NCBI GenBank assembly: GCA_040954595.2
Contig: CM082587.2
Location: 4,154,001-4,218,000, forward strand
DNA length: 64,000 nt
Direction: 5' to 3'
Source of the DNA: Balanoglossus misakiensis
Taxonomy: Eukaryota; Hemichordata
Shown: one piece after another, positions 43,528 through 56,600 of the stretch
Layout: each line of letters opens with the position of its first letter
Numbering within the stretch: position 1 is the first letter of the stretch
Made by a program: the position numbers and the translations under genes
Notes under the pieces: generated by a model
Databases searched by the model: none
What the model saw: the letters and a program-made list of their open reading frames with translations, nothing else
What the model was told of the DNA's origin: nothing

Positions 43528-46187
43528 AGAATCTATGTCCTAATCAAAAAATAAAACTACATGTATCTCCTAATTTAACTTGAGGACTTACTAAGATTTC
43601 TCCTGTACAATGGGATCCTCAAAGATACCAGCTTGTGGGATTAACCAGTCCAGGATGATTTTGATAGCTGGTAGATTGACGTGGTCTCTGGCCTTCTGCT
43701 CAGACTTGGATGGCATGAAGTGAAGCAGCAAACTTAGCACTGACACTGAAATTTAAAGGTCAAAAACATCCTATTTAGTGAAGGGTACAGATAAAAGAAA
43801 TGGCGTACCTAGAAAATCATGATGTAAAGCTTGAATTTCAATAAAAGCAACTGATCTAACAATGCAACCATATCCACAGCACGAATAATGGTGACTTTCA
43901 TAGTGGCTTCACTCACTGTTAAAACTGAAGACCAAATTCCAGGACAGCTCCTCGTCGCCGCCGTAACACAGCTGCTTGGTGTCTCCGGCATCTCCGTTCT
44001 CTCCTTGGAAGTGGTCTTCCGGGTTCTTGATGTGGTGCAGGGCGAAGAGGTTGATGACGACCAGCTGGATGAGCTGCTGTGCCGTGAAGCTCTCCTGGTT
44101 GATATGCATCTTGAAATGTTCCACCAGTTTGTCTTTCATGTTGACCGCCCTCTGCAGGTCTGATCAGGTGCAGGCAGGGGGGGAAAAGGACATATAGTCA
44201 AATCTGTGCTAGTGCTACCTCTATAGGAGAAACTTATCTATAGTGGCCACTTTGTTACAGTCCCTGTGCAGTTTACACACGCATTAAATTACTTGAACTT
44301 ACCTGTAGCAAGATAGATGAGTGCATGGAACTGAATGAAGAAAAATACAAGTTCTACCGGAGTTATCTTGTGAGTTTTAAGTTCATCCCTGCAATAAAAG
44401 TATATTCAGATATTACCACAACTTTTTTATTGCACCAGGTTATCAACACAACTGTACTATTGCTTTCATTTTGAACAGTTGTGAAAGGCAGGCAAAAAAC
44501 AAAATGACAACTCACTTATCGATCATCTTCGTGAAGGACATCTGCAGGTTGGTGATAGACGCTGGGAACGGATGCTTGACAGCGATGCTTCTTACGTAGT
44601 AGAAGACAGTGGCCAGCTGATCCCCTTTGCCGGCAGCTAAGATGGCTAATTGGTTGTATGGCTGTCCATTGCTGGGTACTAGCTGGGCTGCGTGTTGGTA
44701 GTATGTGTGGGCCTGGGTGTTCTGATTTCGGTAACGCGCTATCGGGGAAAAAAATTAGAATTAGATCTTGAGCAGGAGAAATCTAACAATGCTTTATTCT
44801 AGAGCAGAGATCAAGCCTTGCTTTCCATGATCAATTTCCAAATCCCACCATAGTCAACACTCACCTATGTCTCCCAAGTGGACGAGGCAATGTTGACAAA
44901 TGTAATGACAAGAAGCTGGCTGGGGCTGAACAATCCTCCTATGGTTCGGATTGTGCTCGTTGAGGATTCCCAATCTGGACGATTTGACATGGCAGGGCAA
45001 GTCTAAATAAAATGCACTACATAATTCTTGCAGGAGCTGAAAGAAAGATCCCAAATCTGGTTATTCAATAATATATTATTGGCTTTGTTTACTTGCAATA
45101 TTTTCCATGTTTCAAACCCTGGTTCACAAAATCACTTCACATTGCCTCACACGTTGATCTTTGTTGTTGATTTCAAGGCCAAATAACACGTCTACCTACC
45201 TGTAGATAGAATCCACTCGCTGCTTCTAAAAACACAGTGCAATTGGCTTGGACTTCATGGCGTTTAGGATTCTGAAGTGTAAAACAAAACTGATGGGATG
45301 CTTGCGATAGGGTTACAACAGTGAGAGTAATCTAATTGACATGGAAATAAAGTTTCAATCTACTTACAGCTTTATCTTTCACTTTTATCTGCAGGGAGTT
45401 TATCTGATTCTTGAAAGCAAAATTCCACAAGTCCTGTTCCACCTTCTTATCGAGTGCATATTCTAAGTCGGCTATTAACAGCTGTTGGTACACATTTTGT
45501 AACTTCTGTCGTGTGGTCCAGGTGTCCCCTGTTCCATCTGTACAAAGAAAGCTTGATTTGTTACTACATGTATGTACATTGCATCGTATGACATGAGGTC
45601 AAGGCCAGATGAGTACATCACTATATTCCATACGATTTCGCACTGAACGCTGCAATCGACTCCAGGGGAAAGGACGTGACTAAAGTCACCTCTACAAGTA
45701 AACAACGATCAAGCAGTTGTATGAATTCCGATTCATCTGGATCACTAACCTGCTATGTCTGACTTCAAGGCCTCGGCTTGTCTGTTGCAAAGAGGAAACC
45801 AACAAAGTGATGGAAAGTAGTTTAATTTTTTCGACTTTGCATGGGTGGTCACACGAACAATAACGCTCATCAGTCGCCGTGTAAAGCACCAATTTAATAA
45901 CAGTCCAACCTCTGCACTGAAATCGCCCACTAATACCACACAGGTACGTCGATTTCAAAAAATAGTAAACAACTTGCAGACGATATTATCATAAATTTTT
46001 GGATCGGTCATCGAAGCATTTCCTTTGCTATGTTAGTTACGTTATTTTGCAGATCGTAGGCTTCGCATGGCAAAATGCGCGATCGATCTGACAAGCAGAC
46101 ATCTACAACGGAAAATGCACTACGTCTGAGATCAAGAAGTGTCAGTATGTGCGAACTTTACCTGAAAAGTCGAGCACAAGTACTCAT
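39911..46187 (-). CDS. SMG7: SMG7 nonsense-mediated decay factor (EST1-like)
   Basis: Cytoplasmic adaptor that binds phosphorylated UPF1 and recruits deadenylation and decay factors (family knowledge). Seventeen exons (minus): 46162-46187, 45750-45781, 45368-45537, 45200-45271, 44865-45036, 44516-44738, 44303-44388, 43917-44159, 43592-43745, 43259-43390, 42883-42996, 42467-42764, 40968-42239, 40709-40812, 40441-40553, 40117-40319, 39911-40003. The total is 3507 nt, giving 1168 residues against about 1100 in human. The 14-3-3-like and helical N-terminus has LEYALDKKVEQDLWNFAFKN, SCHYICQHCLVHLGD and AAQLVPSNGQPYNQLAILAA. Exon 13 (575-998) is extremely Gln-rich. The C-terminal SLFNSPW and IWSSPQSLSG..PLEQLL motifs match the vertebrate tail. 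The start, MSTCARLFR in a 26-nt exon spliced to a 32-nt exon giving RQAEALKSDIA, is inferred from phase and similarity. Confidence 0.95.
40968..42239 (-). repeat. SMG7: Glutamine-rich coding exon of SMG7
   Basis: Exon 13 is 1272 nt (424 residues). Its central part, at about 41400-41970, is mostly Gln with scattered His, Leu, Met and Pro, encoded by mixed CAG and CAA interrupted by other codons. The interruptions mean it is low-complexity protein rather than a pure triplet repeat. It opens long artificial reading frames on the opposite strand. Confidence 0.9.
43406..43524. repeat. (TCA)n triplet microsatellite in SMG7 intron 9
   Basis: More than 30 TCA/CTT-type triplets, nearly uninterrupted from 43434 to 43524. 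They make up over half of the 201-base intron 43391-43591. On the coding strand the repeat reads (TGA)n and ends about 15 bases before the exon 10 acceptor. Confidence 0.97.
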
Positions 46188-49100
46188 CACTACATCTTTC
46201 CCGTCAACTGGCCGCCATTACTGTTGATTTGCATATTTCGGAAGTCGTCGTGTTAATTCGGAAAAGGGAGAGGTTGTCGGCATTGCTGAGCATGCAGTGC
46301 ATTGTGGGACTAGAAAAAAGGCCAGTGCAACCACTACATGCATGGAAACAGTTTTCTGCACACAGCCAGAGATAATGAAGTCCCTGGTCTCTTGGGGTGC
46401 AAACACTGCATCCCATTGCCTTGGAACTTCTGCCAAAGGGCTTGCTTTCCAAAGCCGGGAAAACCTCAAATGCAGACTCGGGTTTATTTATAATTTTTAG
46501 CAAAAAGACCTTTACAATTAAGTTTTCTTTAGCCTTGTAATTGGTTAATCAAGAATCTGGCCTGGCATTCAGGCTAACCCATTTTCTACTGTCTGAAACT
46601 GCATGAAGCCAACGATGAAAGAACAACAGTGACTTTCCGGCCTTGGAGTCGATTAAAAAACATTCATCCTTTTTTCAAAGTTCAAACATCCACTCTTGAA
46701 AAAACAAACACGCACATTGTCCAATTTTTTATACAGCAGGAAATATTTTATTAGGAGACAAACAAAATATGCTGGGAAAATCTGAAAAAGCATCCGACTT
46801 TCAAAACAATATAAATGCATGATTCTCATCAGCAGTGTCACCCACTTGGTTAAAATTGACAAATGAAAAGTGAAAAAAAAAATTCTCATTTTTTTAATAA
46901 CATTCACAACAGAATAATGTAATAGCTCAGTGTGTTTCATCAGGACAACTTGAAGGGACCTAGAAGCTAGTTATACATATAATAGAACTGTATGACACAA
47001 GTCATTTGGCTACAGAACAAACCCTCTGCCATGAAGTCACACAAGCTGGAAAGTACTAAGTATATTTCATATGAAAAAATATGCAGTTTATCCAAGTTCA
47101 AATATGACACAGAGTTCAAAGCTCGGAGTTGAAGGTTCTAAATAGTTGTATGGTAAAAAAAAATGATAGTATAGGGTTATGGTCAAAATGGTTACTTTTT
47201 GTGATATTTTCCATTTGCTGGAAATTCTACAGGGGCATTTCTATTTTTCTTGTGAAAGCATAAATTAAGTCAACAATCACAAACGTGGAAACAAAACTTA
47301 TTACCTGTACTAATGTCCCAAGTGATAATATAAATATGGTACTAAAAGCACAGAAAACTTTGGCTTAAATTCAAAACACAGGATTGCTTTAAAACTTCAC
47401 ACTGAAAAGGACATACTAGCATAACTTTGCCATTTAACCTTCTGACCTTTACCCTTTGACCTCTGTGCGTTTGGATTATTATACTGTAAATGCGACAAGT
47501 CTGAAGTTTTAATTCACATCTACTCTTGAAATATAAATGTATGTAAATATTGGAACATTTCTACAATAACCTGCACTCTGCTAATTAACATCTTTGGATA
47601 AATTTCTGTAATGTCTGTGAGAATGCTGTCTATCGCGGTAGTTCCACAGATAGATTCCAAAACAATAAAATGTACTCTTTACCCAGTAAAGTAGCACATA
47701 CCTACAAAATGTTGATATCATTCTTTGTTAAAATTGAACATTCTAGTGATCACCACCACCAAACACTGGAAACTTGGAAATTCAAAATGGCTGCCACAGG
47801 ACTGGATTATTTTGGGGGAAATAATCGGATTGTCAAAAGAGTTAATGAATCAGTATTACATATGTAATCATATTTTTTTACTTCTGTAAAATCCTTATCT
47901 GTTTACTTGCTAAGTTCATCTTTCTTCACAAGTTTTGGAGAGACCACGGGCACAGGCATAACTTTCAAAACCAAAATCATCCATCATTTTAACATGGGGA
48001 AAACCTTTGTTCAATAGAAACCCTTCTCAGGTAAAGCATACACACCAACTATTTATTTCTTTACAGAAAAGAATTTTCACTTTAGAAAGAAAAAACAAAT
48101 AATAAAGACTGTGAATGGGTCATATAAATACGTTATTTATTCTTTACAATGGAGTATTTGTCAAATCCATTACATATAACATTTCAAATTCTTCATGTTT
48201 CCTATATGCTGTTTGGCTTTCTTGAGCTAATATCTTTCAAGAAATCAAAATCAACAAAAAATATTCAAAATAACAATAATCAAATTATTGACTTCTATAT
48301 AAAAAATTATAATCTTTTTTTTTTCATTGGTTTATGTGAATAGCATACTATTCATACCCTAGGTTCCGAGACAAATTATTTAATGCCAGCCATGAAATAC
48401 ATTGGGCACATACTTTTGTGACTAATATCTCAATTTTCAAAATATCTGATTCTGTTGTATTGTATGACATGGCACAAGCCAGAGTTGGTTTTCAAGCAGA
48501 TACAAGTTTCAAGCACAGCATACAATAACTACAGGTTTTTCAAACTAAAACTTTATAGAATCTGATCTACAATTCATTTTTTTTAAATATGTGTTCTTTT
48601 CATCGCATGAATCTCATTCAAAATAACACTGTCACACACACAGAGAAACACTTAAAATGTACTTTTTGATTTCTTTCTCAAGTTCACAAGTATAACTTTT
48701 TATCTTGTTTTAATCAAGGCACACAAATTGATATTTCAAATATTTAAATGTACTTTCTGAACATATATCACACTCGATTATTCTTATGACAAATCAGAGT
48801 GAGAGAATTCTGGGGGGTTAAATACATAATATATAGGAAAACCACCTGCAACATGTTTTTGAAAATTACAAAATAAAGAGAAAAAAAAGAGAAGACACTG
48901 TCTGAAGCTCTGCAGCTTTCTCTGAACAGACCAGCAGGCAAAGTGACTAAGACTACTTTTAATAATTGCAAAACACTTCATGCACCAGCACCACAATTTA
49001 TCATTTTCATTATTGCTTTGCTTTTTTTGGCAATATTTTATCTTTCACACAAAAAAGAAGAAAATCAGCACCAGTGTGGCGTTGATTTTCAGATAAAATG

Positions 49101-50698
49101 TTCCGTCTGCAGTTTTCTAAGTCATCAGCAACAATAACTACAATGCCTATATTGCTAAGATCCACTGCATGTAGGCAGATTTAACCACATTGGCTCTACG
49201 ACTCAAATCTACTGAATGCCTATAGAGCTACTGGGATCCAGAAAAACTTTTTCCCTTTCCCTAGCAGAGAAATCATGTGATAAAGACCCTTCACAATACG
49301 CATGATCACTCAACCACCTAGCGGTGTACAATCGACGACATCATTACGCCAGCACTTTCCAGTTTACTGGTATACTAGCTGCATGCACAGTCCACACCAG
49401 GCCTCTGTCCTGATCTACAGCGCAGGGAGCCCTCTACAAAGAAGATCAACAACATGACCTTCAAGACTGACCCTGCAAGTATCTATTTATACCTGCCCTA
49501 AGAGTTGCCACGTCTTTGAAAACATGGACAACACAAACAATTCACTAAATCATATAAATCATTGGTATATTATATTACAAGTACACGAGATGGTGCTGCT
49601 AGAAGCAAATTTCATTTTTTTTTTATCATTTTTACAAAATCAAGCTATTATTATCTTTACATTATTCTGTACAATTTTCATTCTTTGTCCTTTCTCAGGA
49701 CTCCTTTACAATTGTCATTTTGTGAAGCATGTAGCTTAAACCCCAGCACCAATTATAAAGCTAAAGGAGCACCATCCGAGAGAGAGAGAAAAAAAACAAG
49801 CAAGTTTGCACTTCACAGCAACCCTCCCACCCCCCCCCTATCTAACCTCGCAACCACGCGCACCCCTCATAAGCTGCTGAGCACCCCTCACAATACAATA
49901 ATTTCTTCCCATTCAAAAAAAACCTCTAACTTCCTTGTACTTGCCAAGAAAGCGCAAACCCTAAAAGCCACTTTCATGATCGACCCCTGTGTGACCTTTA
50001 CATCCTGGCATTTTGTTGGTACGAGTTTACTGTTTTGAACTTTAACCTCTGGAACAGTCAAGCATACTATTGACTTTGTGCGCTCTAACTCATCCTCAAG
50101 CAAAAAAAAAATTAAATTTCGTCTGTTACAAAAGGGTGAACATCGCTCGTCACATTGAGTGATGTCATACCAATAAAATACCAGGATGTAGGGGTCACCC
50201 AGGGGTCATGAAAGCATTACTGCTGAGCAAACGTCTCACCTCTTGTTACAAAGTTAAATAAACGAACACCTCTTCAGGCTACTTATTATCAATGCCATCA
50301 ATGCTGATTTGGAGTAAACATATGAATGTGATATTTACAAAGACAAAAAAAAAGATATATTGGTAACAATTTCTCAAAGTGCAAACCACATTTTACATAT
50401 TGCATTAATGTAAGTGTCAAAGATTGGCAGTGGCGTTGCGTACTCTTTATTTCAAAGGAGAGATGAAACAGACTTCATCAAGATTTTTTTTTTCGTACTT
50501 TTTCTTTACATATGAATTCTACAAAAAATAACCAGACTATAATGTAAACAACAGTGTACGTCGACACTCATGAACATCGTTATATTAGTGATTTGTCGTA
50601 TCTTTATAGACTTTAAATACTGATATAGTTTTGGACCATATATTGCCAAAAGACGAGAGAGGAAAAAAAACAAAAACAAAGATTAAAGCAGGAGTAAG
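46188..50698. other. SMG7 5' flank and long 3' UTR of the nuclear receptor gene
   Basis: About 46188-46600 is the SMG7 promoter side. From about 46740 to 50698 the DNA is AT-rich and lacks coding exons; a minus-strand AATAAA (TTTATT at 46747-46752) would end the receptor transcript there, giving a 3' UTR near 4 kb. A minus-strand Pumilio-type TGTAAATA motif lies at 50332-50339. C and A homopolymers occur at about 49829-49838 and elsewhere. Confidence 0.5.
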
Positions 50699-53600
50699 TT
50701 AACACTTTGCCATCGCGTTCAGTAAATATGGCATGTACAGCAACTTGCTCTTGCACAGAAGTTCGGAACACTCGGAGAGCTCCGGAAAGCGGGAGACGAT
50801 TTCTTCGAATCGGTTGGGATGTGCCGGATAGTTCACTTCCATGTAGTCTTGGAGCGCCTTGAGATAAGGTTCACGCACTTTATCCGCGATGTCGGCATCT
50901 GCAGTGATTGGACGAGAGAAGGGGGAGAGGTGTCACTGATTGGTAGAATGGTGGGTTTATAACCCTTTCACCACCGTGGTTCGGTCCAAACCCAGTGTTT
51001 TCTATGGTAAGTTTGGACCTCTAAAGAGGGAACTGGGGGTGAAAGGGTTAATTGGAAGGAGTGGACAAAAGGGGCTCTACTGGATGGCAGAAAAGATATG
51101 TCTTTACATCACCAGTGAGCTTGTGAAGTCAGTGGCGCATTATAATCTTAGAAGACGGACAGACACTGGGATGGGTGCACTTGGAGTAGCTGAACAGGTG
51201 TGTGGACAAACATACGTACCATTGTTATTACTGATGCAGGCATTGCTGAGCAGCACGACCACTTTCATCAGCAGGTACTCGTCCCGGGTGATCTTGTACG
51301 TGTGGAACATGGCCACCAGGTGGGTCAGCTTCTCCACCACCTCGCCCATCTCGTGGCGGAAGCTGTCCATGTCCAGCTTGAGGTCCAGCGTCTGGTTGAG
51401 GCAGTCCTGCAGGTACAGCATGTTCTTGAAGACGTGCTGCTCGAAGCTGAGCCCCCGGTTGGTGGTGCTGTTGCGGAAGTTGATGGCGTTGACGGCCACC
51501 GAGAGCAGCAGCAGCTCTTGCCACTTGCACTTGAGGATCTGCGTGTGCTCGTCTGTGCCCAGCCGCGTGTAGAACGGCAGGTGCTTCACCCACTGCACCA
51601 GGTGGAACACCAGGTCGTCGCCCAGCTTGCACAGGGCCTTCATGAGATCGTCCGAGTACTTGATGACCCGGTCGCCGACGAAGTTCTCCCCGTACGTGAT
51701 CTTGCTGAGCGCAGTCTCTGTCTGCTGGAGAACTTCGATCATTTGCGCCGTCTCCGGCTGCACCTCTCGGAAGGGGCTGTGGGGATACTCCTTGCCCAAG
51801 GTGATGTGACCTTGTTTCAGAGCCTCCCTCTCCATCCGCATGGCTTCCCTGGCCGCCTTCAGCGCTTGCTTCTCCGCTCTGTTCCTCTTGTTTTCCATCG
51901 TCTTCTGCTGCGCCAACTGCTGAAACTTCTTGCGCAGCCTGTCATAGTTGTGGGGTTTGCACTAAAAAGGAAAAAAAAATTGAAACTGTCGAGTCAAAAC
52001 CACAAAATATACGTATATCTATATCTATGAAAAAAATAAAAACTTGATTGAGGAAAGGTGGCCTATCTATCCCCTAAGCTAGTATTTCACCCCAAGATGT
52101 CCACCGGTGATACAGATTGGCCAATACTGACCACATGACTATCATGTGACAAATATGCAGACTGGCCGGAAGATGTGTATAGCATATGTCAAGTTCATGA
52201 TTCAGAAAAAATCATTTACCTTGTAAGATAACCCTGTATTCCGGCCTCCAGGCATTCGATCTTCACGGACAGCTGGAGTTGAAAATACAAACAAGATCAT
52301 GAGAATGAAAATCTTTTGAACTATTCAAAGATGTCTAAAGTAGATTTTTACTAAAATTTAAAATGATACCAGTTGTAGTTATTCACAATATCATGTGCTG
52401 ACTTGTAGACCATTAATGAATACCGGGTAATAGAATCAGAAGGTCTCTGTTACTTCCTGCAGTGGAGCAGTCGAATACTTCCCATTTCAATACTGTCTAT
52501 AGTTGTTTTGTTTGCCTTTATTTATATTGACGGAACTGAACAAATAATGGGATGGAATGCTCACAATACTTGTCTTGCTCACAAACATTCATGTACCAGT
52601 ACATGTCCCAACACACGACAAATCTAGTCTTTTTTCAATATCTGATTAAAATTGCAATCTGCTCTCTGTCAGATAGGACTTCACATCCCTAGAAGCCGTG
52701 ACTATTTATACCTCTGAAATGAAGTCCCTGAAGGTACAGGATGAAGAGGAAAACATCACGAGATTTCAAGGGTAGTTTTATAATTGAAGGGTCTCAGGTG
52801 TGTGTGCATCATTGGTGTTGGAAAATTGACCTTCATTTACAGTGGACATTCTCAGCGCACACTTCTTAATATCAGAAACATGAATTCAACATCAGTTGTA
52901 GAGAGCTATAAAAGTCATCTTTCTAATTTAATTAATTTTTTTGCCAAGGGGTTTCATCTCACGCACAACAAAGATACTGTTCAGATATTTTTGGCCGTGA
53001 CATTTCTATCGTATATTTGATTCCAATTTGTGCGGGATTTGATCTATTGAAACCCTGCAGTTGCAATCACAGCACAATAGGACGACAGGGACTGAACATC
53101 AATGCAGTGTCTGACAATGATAGGTGATGATTCCTCAGACTTTTGGATTTGTGTAGGCGTACAGACCAAGTCCCCCCGAGGGCCCTCCCCACCCCACACG
53201 ACATCACAAGGCACCCCAATGGAACACACATATGACACGTGTACATTTCACAGCGCGTGCGCGGTCACTTTCATCAAATTGGTCAAACTCATTTGCATAC
53301 TACCGAGCCAATTGGACAGAGGCAGAGAGAGGCTTCAGGGCCACAGAGTTCACTGACCAGCTAACTAATAATAATCACACAACAACATCAGGTGTGGGAA
53401 ACACTCCGATGACAACCCTGAAATCTTCCTGGCATGGCTATTGCATTGTTTCTCCTTACGTAATCCCTCTGATGATCGCCAAGGATTTCCAATTCAGATT
53501 AACCCGCGGCACAATAACAGGCAGCAACTTCGTGGCATTATCGTTCCAAAAAAAAAAAAAATAACCAGCATACACTGCACACGACACAAAACAACATGGC

Positions 53601-56600
53601 TGCTGGAGCGTTGTTAGTGAAGCCATTTTTTTTCTCATCATGAAAAAATCTGAAACATGATGTTCTTGCAATGTCAATACGGCTTATAAACACAAGAACG
53701 CAAATATCAAAATTCAACTTTAAAAAAATATTTTCATACAGCATGATTTTGAGTTGAAAACACTTGTCGCCATCGACAAAAGTCAGGGTCAGTCAAAGAC
53801 ACCTGTTTTTGAAACTCAACATATGCTAAAGCAGAAAAACTCAAGAGCACAATTCTGATATTACATGTAGTTTCAAATTTGATTTTCACTCTGCCAGACT
53901 TCAAGTTTTGTGGAAGGGTACGTAATTGAAAAAAAATCTGCCACATAGGGACTTTGTTATTATTCAACCTTTCCTGGAACAGGTTGGTATTATTAGACAA
54001 TCACTTTATGCTAAGCCAGACAGTCTTAAACCTCATTTGGATAATCCCAGGCGTAAAATAGAAATAATCAATAGGGAACAGACAGTACAGAAACAATGAG
54101 TCTCAAGGCCACGACTTCAGGATTAACATAGTAGCGCATCTTCACAACTGGCGAAGACAAAAGACTTGTAGCCATGATAGGTTCTATAATTGTCGCATTT
54201 TTCTTCTGGTACAAAAGAGTCCCCGTAGACGGAATGCAACGTCAAACAAACGCCTTCAAGGGCCTTACGATTGAAAGTACGCTATCTGATTCCCGCAAAC
54301 CAAAAAATGGCCACAGTATTGGTGCATTCTTCCGTAAAACACGTTTCCGTGTTTGTGTAGTCACAGTATGCTTTAATGCGAGTGGGCCTTGCTTGTTCTG
54401 TGCTTTTGGCTGGGTGCCAGTTCATTTGCACAATTCTGTTCCGTTTTATTCAGTACGTATTGGCACTGATTTCATAGTGGACAGCCCCAAATTCACCATA
54501 AAATGGTGCTTTGGGAACATTTGAAGATGGAAGTGGCTATGCATCTGCCACTGATGTCTACAAATTACACTTTACCGGTGTCAGTGAGTGTGGCCATCGC
54601 CACCAGTGCAACCTGCCACATTTTTCCCATAATGCACCAGCCAAATCAGAAGAGCTGATAAACTCAACTGAGGGGTGGTTGCTGTCATCATCCATTTCCA
54701 ACATTTCACAGTTGAAAGCTCAGCAAAATGCCTATCATTCATTGCCAAAACAGACAATCTGAGGATTCATGGACGGACAAGCACTGTCATTGCCGAAAAA
54801 CAGTCAAGTCCAGACTTGAATTCTTCTCTCAACCCCAATCAAAGCTTGTTACACATACCGGTACTGTATACAAGCTGTGAAATAGGTATAAGTTACCACT
54901 GTCACTTGAAGAGCCAATATTTATCATTTTGGATATTTTTTCCAGTATTTACCCATTTCTTTTTTGACTCCCAAAATCATGATTACATAGCTTATCTCCC
55001 CAACATAGCCCATGTGTGCACAAATCAACACGTTTTTGTTCATCAGTTCTATTCATGTCCACACTTGAATTTTTTTGTCAAAAATACTAATGGTCACTAC
55101 AAATATAAATATATATATCATACAAATTGTTGATAAGCTGAAAACTACATTTTGTCACACAAAAAAGTCGTGAGCCAAGGCTGCAATGCATACTTGACAG
55201 GAAAAAAACACCTTGAAACTCAAGGCTGCTTCAGAAATACATGTATTCATGTTTTACAAGGAAAGAGACAAAAGCTGAACTATACACTTGACTTTATACC
55301 ATCATTAAACCAAACAAAACAGACAATATTACGGTTTAATATTATCTGAAGTCTCACTATTACCCCCATTGTGTTTAAAAGCTTTACTGAAATTGGTCTG
55401 CGTAGACATTTGGCACGTGAAATGTGTGTGTTTGTTTTGTGTGGTGCTAGTTTCATTTTGCAATGGCAAGCACCATCCAATTATGATACTACATGCGGAC
55501 AGTGGTGGGGAATTTACAATGAACTGAAAGCTTCAGTGTGTCGTCAATTCTGCCACAAATGCATGCAGAGACATAGTTATATGCTCTGTGTATATAATTT
55601 ACTGGGTGGAGCCGATGAATTCCCAGAATATTGGAGAATATTCAGCTGCCCACGAATATCAATCAGTTGCACCTCTTGGGCATTTCAAAAGCGCCCTCAC
55701 ATGGTCACAAATGACGTCAAATTGTCTTCCAAAAATGCCTACAGTATTAAAGTATGCCCAACTTGTCCATGAGGAGCCACTTATTTAAAATAGCTACTTT
55801 CTCCTCATTCAAAACTTCAAGGCAAAAGTTGAACCAAACAGCGCGCTGAATCGAATGACGTAACTGTCTCGGGCTGTGTTATCTCTCTATTGAGTTTAAT
55901 TCCAGGAACTTATCAAGTTTACCATCAACCCACACACATAGATAAACATCATCCTTGAGACCAATCTCTGATTGGTTTATTCAAATACCAAGGGGCAATC
56001 TACAAGTGAGTTGACAGTTTTACCAGCAGAAAGCACACCTACTTGTGAGAAATGAGAAACAGTTTTTTTCAAACCATACATACAAAAAGCAATGAATTTC
56101 ATACACCATCAAATGAGTGTTGGGTCCATAGTGTTATCTCTGTAACAGAATTCCACTCAAACGAATGGTTGGCTGCAAGGAGATTTCCAAACTAGTGTCT
56201 GAGGAGGAGGAGGAGGAGGAGGGAGGGAGGGAGAGGAGATGGCAACTTCTGAAAATACACGAGCGTCAGAAACATAGCAACAAAGAGATCTCATCTAAAA
56301 TGGACATCACACACTAATTACCTGGTGAAGAGGGTAGCAAGGGAATGTTTTTTTTTGGGGGGGGGGAGGGGGGGTCCACAGGGTGCGCAACACACAGTCA
56401 GGTATCAGGTGGCCAATACTTGGGGGTGAGAAAAAGTGTGTTGGAATAATAGACAATACGCCCGGCGACAATGGGCCATGGAATTACGTCTCATCACGGA
56501 TTGTCTGGTACGAGCACATCTCAACCTGTCTGTCACAAAGAGATGCACCCTTGGCTGCAGATGAGATATCTGTTAATACATTCTCATGGTAATTCACTCA

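Noticed and set aside
43343-43583. Frames made of poly-Met or poly-Ile
   Set aside because: Direct translation of the TCA/ATC microsatellite.
51200-52030. 276-codon plus-strand frame over the receptor ligand-binding exon
   Set aside because: Antisense shadow of the GC-rich exon 51220-51961, whose minus frame has clear receptor motifs and correct splice phases.
55371-55772. 133-codon plus-strand frame in the receptor intron, considered as a nested gene
   Set aside because: No recognisable domain, promoter or poly(A) signal; length is within chance for 9 kb of AT-rich DNA.
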